Origin: Clostridia bacterium | Lineage (GTDB): Bacteria; Bacillota; Clostridia; Oscillospirales; CAG-272 | NCBI GenBank assembly: GCA_017938425.1 | Contig: JAGBBQ010000016.1 | Span: 1 to 39,161 of the forward strand | Direction: 5' to 3' | DNA: 39,161 nucleotides | Part shown: positions 32,892 through 39,161 of the stretch, piece after piece | Layout: each line of letters opens with the position of its first letter | Numbering within the stretch: position 1 is the first letter of the stretch | Translations under genes and position numbers: made by a program | The notes under the pieces: generated by a model | Databases searched by the model: none | The model's input: only the letters and a program-made list of their open reading frames with translations | What the model was told of the DNA's origin: nothing

Positions 32892-35855
32892 TTATACGTC
32901 GTATTTTGCGAGGATCTCGCTCGGGGTCTTCCGCAGCAGCGTGAGAATGGGCAGCGTGCCGAAGAAGAGGCTGATCGCAAGCAGGATCAGAAGATCCGCG
33001 CCCGCAAGCCAGAAGGGGTAATAGAAGACCGCGTCGGCAAACGGCGAAAGACGGAAGCAAAGCGCCATAAAGAGGCTCGTCACGAGATATCCGACGCAAA
33101 CGGTCAGCACCGTCAGCACCGCCGCCTCGGTGAAGAAGCGGAAAACGAGATTCTTTTTCGAAACGCCGATCGCGCGAAGCACGCCGACCTCCTTGATGCG
33201 TCCCATCAGCGAGGAGCGCATAATGAAGTACATACAAAGGCTCATCAGGGCGAGAAGCACCGCCATCGTCACGAGGTTGGTCACGATCGAGGATGCGCTT
33301 TCCGCCATCAGAGCGGCGCGCACGGCGCTCGGCGCGATGATCGCCTTGTAGGAATCGTTCGGGTCCTCGAGGTCGGAAAAGGCGGTCGCCAGCCACGCCG
33401 CGGTCTTGTCGGGATCCTCGGAGTGGATCACGGTGTAGATCGCACTGTCGTAGTCGATATAGCCCGGCCACATCTCATCCTCAAAAAATTCATTCGCTGC
33501 CTTGTAAAATGCGGAGGGGTGCGTCTCGCCGACGCGCTTGGAAAGCGAGATATAGTCCGCATCGCTCACAAGGTAGGTGACGTTTGTGAGACCGTAGGCG
33601 TTGTAGGCGGAGTAGAACTCCTCCTCGTAAAGCGAGTAGTAGGGAAGAAGGTTCTCGTAAGGATCGGGCAGGTCGGCGCAGAGCGTCGCAACCTCGTCCT
33701 TTTTCGGGTAGCTGCCGTTTATTTCCTTGTACTGCATCGCCTTGAAGTAGGACTGCTCCATATAGCAGTATTTTGCATCCTCGATGCCCTTTTCCATATA
33801 AAGCCAAAGATCGATATCGTCATCGCGGAAGGGATAGATCTCGGAAAGGTAGGCCTCGATATGCTCGTAGTAGTAATCGCAGTATTCGAAATAATGCTCA
33901 TTCGTGAGCGCGGCGAGTGCCGTTTTGAAGGCGTCCGTCCCCTCGGTGAGCGAGGGATCCTTTGCCTTCAGCATCTCTGTAAAATACGCTTCGGATGATA
34001 GTTTTGTAGTGCTTTGTTTACTTAAAAACGAATTATAGTCATCATTTTCGCGTATCTTGGTCACCTTGAAGTCCATACCGCGCAGCTTGATCGTCTCATT
34101 CAGCTGCGGCAGGGGATCGCTGCCGACGTCGAGCTTTACCATCAGCGTTGCCTCTCCGTCCTTCACGCTCATACCGAGGCTTGAGGCAGGCATATAGTAA
34201 TAAGAGTAGAACTCCCCCTTCACGACCTTTGCCATGGCAAGCTCGGAGAGGTAGACCGCGCTCTCGTCGTTCTCCACGATGCCGCCGATGCGCAGGCTCT
34301 TGCCCTCCACGAAGTGATAGTAGGAGATCAGACCGATCAGATCCTCGTATTCGGTGATATAGCCGAGCGTGGATTTTTCAAGCAGCGCGTCCGCCACGCG
34401 CGAGGTGATGAGGATCTCCTCCTGCATAAGCCCCTCGCGCTTGCCGGCGAGAAGCTTCAAATTCTTGGCAAGCGAGTCGCCGAGGCAAACGGCGTTCGTC
34501 CTGAGCCCACTCTCATAATCGAAGGGCGGCTCGAAGGTCTCGAAGCTTGCCGTACGGAAGTGAAATTCCTCGTCCCCGTCGGGGAAGTAGCGCATCAGTC
34601 GGATATAATCGATACCCGTCTCCGCCTCTCCGACGGCGGCGTTCAGCTTCTCGGAAACCGCCGCCTCGGTGGTATAAACGTAGAATACGTTGTGGTTATA
34701 TGCGTTTTGTACCTTGGAAAGATCGCCGAACGCCCTGCCGAAGATCGCGCTCATAAAGACGAGCATTGCGGCAAAGAGCGCCATACAGGCGCGCAGACCC
34801 CGACCCCTCTTTTTCCGGCTTTGGAAGCTTCTTTTGTAGCCGCTTCGGATCGAGGAGCGCAGGGTGAAGAGCCTGCCGTAGCGCGTGCCCTTCACGGGAG
34901 GGAGCAGCGACATATCGATCCTTCTTTCCGCATTCTCCTCCTTGGCACTCTCCTTGTAAACGCCTTCGATTAGGCGGATCTCCGCCGAATCGTCGAGAAC
35001 CTGCACGTCGGGGGTATCCACGCGAAGATACACCTTTCCGCCTTGGTTGACAACGGTGATGTGAAGCGGCTCCTGCGGCTTCTCGCCGTAGTAGGTGAGA
35101 GAGGCGCTCTCATCCTCGAGCGTATGCTCCGCAAGCTCGCCGAGGAAGATGTGATTCTTGTCTCTTGCCACGTAGCCCTCGGCCGCGGCGTTGCTCCGCT
35201 CGCCGACCACGCGCCCGTCCGAAAGCTCGATCACGCGGTCGCAGTAGTAGTCCACGAGGCTCTCCTCGTGCGTTACGAGCAGGACCAGATGGTCGCGTGA
35301 GATCTCCTTCAGAAGATCCATGATCATCACGGTGTTGCTCTCGTCGAGATTTCCCGTCGGCTCGTCGGCGAGGATGATGCGCGGATTCTTCACGATCGCG
35401 CGTGCGATCGCAATGCGCTGCTGCTGCCCGCCCGAAAGGGTATCGGGGGAGCGCAGGGCGTATTTTTCCATCCCCACGTTGGCAAGCGCCGCCATTACGC
35501 GAACGCGTATTTTTTGCGCGTCGGTCATGCCGCAAAGCACGAGCGCCGCCGCTACGTTGTCGTAGCAGGTCGCGTCCTTGTCGAGGTTGTAGTTCTGGAA
35601 AATATAGCCGATGTATTCGTTTCTGAGTGCATCGGTATTTTCGCGGATGCTTTTGCCGTCCACGGTGAGAGAGCCGCTCATAAAGGTGTCAAGGCCGCCG
35701 ATGGTGTTGAGCAGCGTGGTCTTGCCGCAGCCGCTCTTGCCGAAGATGGCAACCATGCCGCGCTCGGGCAGATCGAGGGTGACGTTGTTCAGCACGTGGA
35801 TCTCGCTCTCGCGCCCCTTATTATAAAACTTTTCAAGCCCCTGAATGCGGATCAT
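32892..35855 (-). CDS. Fused ABC transporter ATPase-permease (MacB/FtsX-like), downstream gene
   Basis: 987 residues. ATPase domain 1-220: Walker A GKSGCGKT (39-46), Q87, signature LSGGQ (140-144), Walker B IILADE (160-165), H196. Membrane segment 1 is near 350-375 ([18 protein letters not shown]), then a ~450-residue extracytoplasmic region, then three C-terminal helices (including [18 protein letters not shown] and [19 protein letters not shown]): the FtsX/MacB four-helix topology. Such transporters export peptides or act as mechanotransmitters. The start overlaps the upstream stop by four bases (ATGA), so it is translationally coupled. It and its neighbour probably form a heterodimer, since each carries its own ATPase. 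Confidence 0.9.
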   Translation of the reverse strand: MIRIQGLEKFYNKGRESEIHVLNNVTLDLPERGMVAIFGKSGCGKTTLLNTIGGLDTFMSGSLTVDGKSIRENTDALRNEYIGYIFQNYNLDKDATCYDNVAAALVLCGMTDAQKIRVRVMAALANVGMEKYALRSPDTLSGGQQQRIAIARAIVKNPRIILADEPTGNLDESNTVMIMDLLKEISRDHLVLLVTHEESLVDYYCDRVIELSDGRVVGERSNAAAEGYVARDKNHIFLGELAEHTLEDESASLTYYGEKPQEPLHITVVNQGGKVYLRVDTPDVQVLDDSAEIRLIEGVYKESAKEENAERRIDMSLLPPVKGTRYGRLFTLRSSIRSGYKRSFQSRKKRGRGLRACMALFAAMLVFMSAIFGRAFGDLSKVQNAYNHNVFYVYTTEAAVSEKLNAAVGEAETGIDYIRLMRYFPDGDEEFHFRTASFETFEPPFDYESGLRTNAVCLGDSLAKNLKLLAGKREGLMQEEILITSRVADALLEKSTLGYITEYEDLIGLISYYHFVEGKSLRIGGIVENDESAVYLSELAMAKVVKGEFYSYYYMPASSLGMSVKDGEATLMVKLDVGSDPLPQLNETIKLRGMDFKVTKIRENDDYNSFLSKQSTTKLSSEAYFTEMLKAKDPSLTEGTDAFKTALAALTNEHYFEYCDYYYEHIEAYLSEIYPFRDDDIDLWLYMEKGIEDAKYCYMEQSYFKAMQYKEINGSYPKKDEVATLCADLPDPYENLLPYYSLYEEEFYSAYNAYGLTNVTYLVSDADYISLSKRVGETHPSAFYKAANEFFEDEMWPGYIDYDSAIYTVIHSEDPDKTAAWLATAFSDLEDPNDSYKAIIAPSAVRAALMAESASSIVTNLVTMAVLLALMSLCMYFIMRSSLMGRIKEVGVLRAIGVSKKNLVFRFFTEAAVLTVLTVCVGYLVTSLFMALCFRLSPFADAVFYYPFWLAGADLLILLAISLFFGTLPILTLLRKTPSEILAKYDV

Positions 35856-38128
35856 GCGGCGTCACCCCCCTTCAGTGCGCGCTTCACGCTTTCGCCGAAG
35901 AGCCTGCGGATCTGCGATCGCGTGGTCTTCAGCGTGAGCAGCAGCATGCCGATCGCGATCAGCACGTACTGCCAGGCGTAAAGATAGGTGAAATACAGAT
36001 TGAATTTCGGTGTTGTGTAAATGAGCAATGCCGCAAGCGCGACGAAGAGAAAGGCGGGGATGAGGCAGATCAGCATACGGAAATACATACCGATGCGGAT
36101 GACGCGGACGGGAATACCCATCGAGCGCATGATCGCCATATCACCCTTGAAGGCGTCGAGCATTCTCGCGCTGCAGAGATTGATAAAGAACGCAAGGAAA
36201 ATGATGAACAAAAGCCAGCCAAAGCCGATGACCGTTGCCGAAAGCAGCGTGATCATAGCCTCCTCGCCGCTCATCTCGTAGGTCGTATCGGCGGGCACGG
36301 CGATGTAGCCCTCGGCGTGGATCTTATCCGCCGCCGCGTGCGCCGCTCTGTTATCCTCGAAGAAGAGGGAGGCCTGCAGGTAGGAGCGCGAGAGCACGGC
36401 GTCGGCGATCTCGGTGAGCAGCTCCTCGCTGATAATGATGCCGTCCGCCCTGTATTCCGCGCCGAGCATGCCGATCTTTGGCCGCTCCATCGTGATATCC
36501 GCCTCGGTGAAGCGCTTCGTGTAGTCGTATGACTTTGCGCTTTCTCCTAAGGTGTAATCGTATTTATAGTAGATAGAGGTAAAGGAGAGCTCCGTGTGAT
36601 GCTCTCTTCCCGCCTCGGTCTCTGTGCCGACGTAGTTATGATAGCCCTTGCTGTCGATATAGAGCTTATCCGCAGGCATATCGAAGGAAACGCGCACATC
36701 GGAAAGCTTGATCTCGCGCTTCATAGCGCCCTCGCCGTCGGTAACGCGGAGGTAGAGAGAGCGGTGCGCATTTGTGGAGAGAAAGGAGATCGCAGTCGCC
36801 GCGCGGAAGCCCTCCTCGGTGAAGAGGCATTCGGCGGGGAGGTTGTTATCCACGAAGTATTTGCAGCCGACGAGGGTGTAGGCGGTATCGCCGATCAGTA
36901 TCTCGGAGAGCTTCAGCTCCCGCTTGCCGACGGTGTCGCGGTATGCGATCGGAAGATAGAGAAAGACCTCGCCGCTCTTCTCCGGATAGCGGCCGACGAT
37001 GTCATTGCCGTAATCCTTTCCGAACAAAAAGCTTGCCGAAAGGTATTCGTCCTTCTGTACGCCGGGGATCATAACGGAGATAAACTCGCCCTCGTCAAGC
37101 AGGGCGTCATAGTGCAGATAGCCCTTCGCGCCGTGCCTTGAAGCGAGGCTCGCAAGCTCCGCATCGGTCAGGATCTCGCCGCTCTGCTTTGCAAGCACGA
37201 GCCGCCCCTCGATCGGCGTGAACATGTATTTTTTATCAAAAAGCGCTCCCGCACCTCCGAAAAGCGAGGTGGTAAGATAGATGCCGAGCGTGCCGATGAT
37301 CATCAGCAGGCAGAGGAAGAAGGAGAGCTTCGGCTTCGCGGTGAAGATGTCAAGGCCGAGCAGCGCCCCGTGGCGAACGGCGCGCAGGGAGCTCTTTTTA
37401 TGATCGGCCTGCTTCTCAGTCGCCGTAGCCTCTTCCCAACGCTCGGGCGCGCGCAGCTTGTGATCGAATTCCACCGCACCGTCGAAGATGCGGACGTGCC
37501 TTGTTGCCTGCTCTGTCACCTGGTCGAAATTATGGGTGACCACGATCAGAAGCTTATCCCTTGAAACCTCGTGCAGAAGCTCGATGATCTCGCGCGAGGT
37601 CACCGAGTCGAGGTTGCCCGTCGGCTCGTCGGCAAGGATGATGGGGCTGTCCTTGGCGAGCGCACGCGCGATCACGGTACGCTGCTTCTGTCCGCCCGAA
37701 AGGCGGCTGCCCTTATGCCTTGCGTGCGAGGCGAGACCCACGCGGCGGATCAGCTCCATCGCTCTTGCGCGGCGCTCGCGCCTGTCCTCAATGTGCAGAA
37801 GCGCAAGCTCCACGTTCTGAAGCACAGTGAAGCTGTCGATAATGTTATAGTCCTGGAAAATAAAGGAGATGTATTTTTCTCTGTAGTCCTCCCATTCGGG
37901 CTGCAGATAGTGCGAGGTGCTCTGCCCCTCGATGAGAAGCTCGCCCTCCTCGTAGGTGTCCATGCCGCTGATCACGTTCAGAAGCGTGGATTTTCCCGAG
38001 CCGCTTTTTCCCGTGATGGCAACGAATTCGCCCTTATCGAATTCGAGATTGACCCCGCGGATACCAACGGCAACGTTCGTGTCGGAAACGTAGATCTTTC
38101 CGATATCCTTAAGCGTTAGAAGCGCCAT
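35852..38128 (-). CDS. Fused ABC transporter ATPase-permease (MacB/FtsX-like), upstream gene
   Basis: 758 residues from MALLTL at 38128, with AAAGGA eight bases upstream; a longer in-frame extension was rejected because it crosses the promoter. ATPase domain 1-215: Walker A GKSGSGKS (40-47), Q92, LSGGQ (143-147), Walker B IILADE (163-168), H199. Membrane segment 1 is near 290-315 (LSFFLCLLMIIGTLGIYLTT), then an extracytoplasmic region of about 330 residues, then three helices at the C-terminus (including FGWLLFIIFLAFFINLCS and MLICLIPAFLFVALAALLIY). It lacks the long insertion of its partner. First gene of the two-gene operon; no accessory periplasmic adaptor, as expected for a Gram-positive-type cell. 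Confidence 0.9.
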   Translation of the reverse strand: MALLTLKDIGKIYVSDTNVAVGIRGVNLEFDKGEFVAITGKSGSGKSTLLNVISGMDTYEEGELLIEGQSTSHYLQPEWEDYREKYISFIFQDYNIIDSFTVLQNVELALLHIEDRRERRARAMELIRRVGLASHARHKGSRLSGGQKQRTVIARALAKDSPIILADEPTGNLDSVTSREIIELLHEVSRDKLLIVVTHNFDQVTEQATRHVRIFDGAVEFDHKLRAPERWEEATATEKQADHKKSSLRAVRHGALLGLDIFTAKPKLSFFLCLLMIIGTLGIYLTTSLFGGAGALFDKKYMFTPIEGRLVLAKQSGEILTDAELASLASRHGAKGYLHYDALLDEGEFISVMIPGVQKDEYLSASFLFGKDYGNDIVGRYPEKSGEVFLYLPIAYRDTVGKRELKLSEILIGDTAYTLVGCKYFVDNNLPAECLFTEEGFRAATAISFLSTNAHRSLYLRVTDGEGAMKREIKLSDVRVSFDMPADKLYIDSKGYHNYVGTETEAGREHHTELSFTSIYYKYDYTLGESAKSYDYTKRFTEADITMERPKIGMLGAEYRADGIIISEELLTEIADAVLSRSYLQASLFFEDNRAAHAAADKIHAEGYIAVPADTTYEMSGEEAMITLLSATVIGFGWLLFIIFLAFFINLCSARMLDAFKGDMAIMRSMGIPVRVIRIGMYFRMLICLIPAFLFVALAALLIYTTPKFNLYFTYLYAWQYVLIAIGMLLLTLKTTRSQIRRLFGESVKRALKGGDAA

Positions 38129-38168
38129 ATCGTTTTTCCTTTCATAAGGATAGAATGGATATAAAGAT

Positions 38169-38177
38169 AGTATAGCA
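38169..38177 (-). promoter_or_regulatory. Extended -10 promoter of the ABC transporter operon
   Basis: Minus strand: TGC-TATACT (38177-38169), 41 bp before the ATG, with no recognisable -35. The direct repeats at 38205-38269 lie upstream. Confidence 0.5.
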
Positions 38178-38204
38178 CGAATATATGTCGAATTCTTGAA
38201 TATT

Positions 38205-38269
38205 CGGAAAATGCAAGAAATATTGGCAGGGGAGAGGAAAGTAGCCGGGAAATGCAAGAAATATTGGCA
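38205..38269. repeat. 24-bp direct repeat upstream of the ABC operon
   Basis: A 24-bp sequence at 38205-38228 recurs at 38246-38269 with one mismatch; the 20 bases AAATGCAAGAAATATTGGCA are identical. The offset is 41 bp, close to four helical turns. Relative to the transporter promoter the copies centre near -55 and -96. They may be regulator sites or the edge of the repeat region. Confidence 0.6.
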
Positions 38270-38361
38270 AGAGAAAAGCGGCCGTGGGCTTGCTTTGAGT
38301 CCCTGTTCGCTGCAGTCAAAAAAGAAGAGACACTCGCGAGGCGACTATATTTTCGAGCCGT

Positions 38362-38486
38362 ACTCTAATGCGAGCCGCTTGTGAAAGCGGTGCTTCGCAC
38401 TACGTTTTGCTTATGCAAAACGCTCGCAGAGCAATTCGCATTCGCTCTCTTGCAAGCGAGCTTGCAGATACGCTTCATTTAATTAT
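38362..38486. other. 125-bp palindrome-rich insertion in repeat unit 1
   Basis: Present between GAGCCGT and CGGAGAACCCG in unit 1 and absent from unit 2, where these are adjacent (38854/38855). It consists almost wholly of hairpins: outer AATGCGA (38367-38373) with TCGCATT (38436-38442), CCGCTT-gtga-AAGCGG (38375-38390), GTGC-TTC-GCAC (38390-38400), CGTTTTGC-TTAT-GCAAAACG (38403-38422) and TGCAAGC-GA-GCTTGCA (38451-38466). It could be a small non-autonomous mobile element or a structured RNA. Confidence 0.5.
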
Positions 38487-38555
38487 CGGAGAACCCGATG
38501 GATAAAGAAACAAACAAGTAGACGGTAGTTAGAGAAGCATATGAAGCTATGTCAA

Positions 38556-38675
38556 CTCGCTTCGCGAGGTTTTAAATAGGGACTCGACCTCTCGCCGCGA
38601 ACTACGCGGCTCAGTCAGGCGCGGCTCTGACAGCCCACTGGGCTGTCATTCACTCCCGCGCCGCTTCGAGTCCCT
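38556..38675 (+). other. Structured repeat element, copy A
   Basis: Hairpin CTCGC-TTC-GCGAG (38556-38568), then GTTTT, then a 98-nt element closed by AGGGACTCGA (38578-38587) and TCGAGTCCCT (38666-38675). Inside are GCCGCG-AACTA-CGCGGC (38594-38610), and a long arm GGCGCGG (38618-38624) with CCGCGCC (38656-38662) topped by TGACAGCCC-ACT-GGGCTGTCA (38628-38648). An intrinsic terminator begins 15 bases later. Candidate non-coding RNA or DNA-level structural repeat. Confidence 0.5.
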
Positions 38676-38690
38676 GTTCGCCGCAGTCAA

Positions 38691-38729
38691 AAAGAAGAGA
38701 CACTCGCGAGGAGTGTCTCTTCTTTTTTT
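38691..38729 (+). terminator. Intrinsic terminator in repeat unit 2
   Basis: AAAGAAGAGACACTC (38691-38705), loop GCGAG, GAGTGTCTCTTCTTT (38711-38725), followed by more T to 38729. Strong, and right after structured element A. Confidence 0.85.
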
Positions 38730-38890
38730 GGTGCACCTCCGGGGTAAACGAGGGAAAAACAGTTGAGAACTGTTTTTCGCGAAGTGCCCGAAGAAAATAA
38801 GGAGTATCGGAAGTGGCTTTAGCCACGCGCGAGGCGACTATATTTTCGAGCCGTCGGAGAACCCGGATTGAACCAAAAAAGAGTGTCAGG

Positions 38891-39011
38891 ATGTTGCTTC
38901 GCAACGTTTTGTTAGGGACTCGATTCGCGGCGCGGCCTACGCGCCTTGGTCGGCTGCGGTCGCGGACGTCCACCGGAAGTCCGCTCTGTGCCGCAGCTCC
39001 TTCGAGTCCCT
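38891..39011 (+). other. Structured repeat element, copy B
   Basis: Same architecture as copy A with different stem sequences. Hairpin GTTGC-TTC-GCAAC (38893-38905), GTTTT, then a 98-nt element closed by AGGGACTCGA (38914-38923) and TCGAGTCCCT (39002-39011). Inside are GGCGCG-GCCTA-CGCGCC (38929-38945), and an arm GCTGCGG (38953-38959) with CCGCAGC (38991-38997) topped by GCGGAC (38962-38967) with GTCCGC (38979-38984) and TCC-ACC-GGA (38969-38977). Confidence 0.5.
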
Positions 39012-39026
39012 GTTCGCCGCAGTCAA

Positions 39027-39065
39027 AAAGAAGAGACACTCGCAAGGAGTGTCTCTTCTTTTTTT
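39027..39065 (+). terminator. Intrinsic terminator in repeat unit 3
   Basis: AAAGAAGAGACACTC (39027-39041), loop GCAAG, GAGTGTCTCTTCTTT (39047-39061), then T to 39065. Same as unit 2 except for one loop base. Confidence 0.85.
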
Positions 39066-39161
39066 GGTGCACCTCCAGGGTAAACGAGGGAAAAACAGTT
39101 GAGAACTGTTTTTCGCGAAGTGCCCGAAGAAAATAAGGAGTATCGGAAGTGGCTTTAGCCA

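Larger units (their letters stand above)
38294..39161 (+). repeat. Tandem long repeats, three units, last one cut by the window edge
   Basis: Units begin at 38294, 38665 and 39001. Units 2 and 3 differ at two positions over the 161 bases visible in unit 3. A unit contains, in order: a common start (TTCGAGTCCCTGTTCGCCGC), an intrinsic terminator, an A/T-rich hairpin (38755-38777), a GTGGC-TTTA-GCCAC hairpin (38813-38826), the 21-base run starting GCGACTATATTTTCG, CGGAGAACCCG, and the structured element. Unit 1 lacks 123 bp between two copies of CGCGAGG and has 125 extra bases. No protein-coding gene is credible in 38129-39161. The common start resembles the T-loop side of a tRNA, but no cloverleaf can be drawn. 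Confidence 0.85.

Noticed and set aside
38665..38690. tRNA gene suggested by TTCGAGTCCC followed by an acceptor-like run and a terminator
   Set aside because: The 5' half does not pair as D, anticodon and acceptor arms, no CAGGG precedes the loop, and the same segment pairs instead with AGGGACTCGA upstream. At most a tRNA 3'-end remnant.
38650..39072. 140-codon minus-strand frame in the repeat region
   Set aside because: It runs through two terminators and the structured element, and both its ends derive from the same repeated sequence.
38294..39161. CRISPR array or integron attC sites
   Set aside because: Repeats are hundreds of bases long with no short regular spacers; the inverted arms lack the attC core (GTTRRRY) and no integrase or cas gene is near.

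Overview
The window looks like a chromosome segment of a GC-rich Clostridia-type Firmicute (Oscillospirales- or Christensenellales-like gut bacterium). This rests on the strong G/C bias at third codon positions, clear AGGAG ribosome binding sites, sigma-A promoters with 17-bp spacers and often a TG-extended -10, YitT, EamA and MATE transporters, fused MacB-like ABC transporters, and many AraC and XRE regulators. There are no rRNA genes, no complete tRNA gene, no insertion sequence and no CRISPR array. Coding is dense up to about 38.1 kb. The last 1 kb is non-coding and rich in repeats.

Layout. 0-1.5 kb: the 5' end of an unidentified minus-strand gene, divergent from a CapA-family gene. 1.5-4.7 kb: minus operon MATE exporter - TIM-barrel sugar isomerase - PHP hydrolase. 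4.7-8.8 kb: minus operon EamA transporter - DUF4838 protein - GH109-like Gfo/Idh/MocA protein, divergent from an AraC regulator. 9.9-12.6 kb: a large putative glycosidase of unknown family. 12.6-15.1 kb: AraC regulator divergent from an SDR / dehydroquinase-I-like pair. 15.2-18.0 kb: minus operon uridine kinase - YitT - GNAT-like acyltransferase. 18.2-21.8 kb: plus operon of an XRE/BadF-kinase fusion, a GH42-like glycosidase and L-rhamnose mutarotase. 21.9-22.8 kb: acetylxylan-esterase-like deacetylase. 23.0-25.8 kb: minus operon of two Gfo/Idh/MocA proteins and a TIM-barrel isomerase. 26.0-27.7 kb: two convergent AraC genes. 27.8-31.6 kb: FAD oxidoreductase broken by one in-frame TAG, then a second DUF4838 protein. 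31.8-32.7 kb: membrane-bound XRE regulator. 32.9-38.1 kb: two overlapping fused ABC transporter genes. 38.2-39.16 kb: tandem repeats carrying a base-paired element.

How it fits together. Most of the window is a set of small regulated catabolic modules for complex, probably acetylated and rhamnose-containing plant-type or mucosal glycans. Each module pairs a dedicated regulator (four AraC, one PocR-AraC among them, plus the XRE-kinase fusion) with one or two carbohydrate-active enzymes and sugar oxidoreductases or isomerases. Repeated pairing of Gfo/Idh/MocA proteins with AP-endonuclease-2-type TIM barrels suggests glycoside cleavage by oxidation, elimination and reduction through 3-keto sugars rather than simple hydrolysis. 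Three promoters carry direct repeats with an exact 21-bp offset just upstream of the -35 position, the geometry of AraC half-sites.

Most unusual signals: two 98-nt copies of an element at 38578-38675 and 38914-39011, identical in their outer arms and length but with different inner stems that still pair; the XRE-BadF kinase fusion; the dehydroquinase-like protein that keeps its catalytic His and Lys but appears to have lost the usual substrate-binding Glu and Arg; and the single in-frame TAG in an otherwise intact gene.
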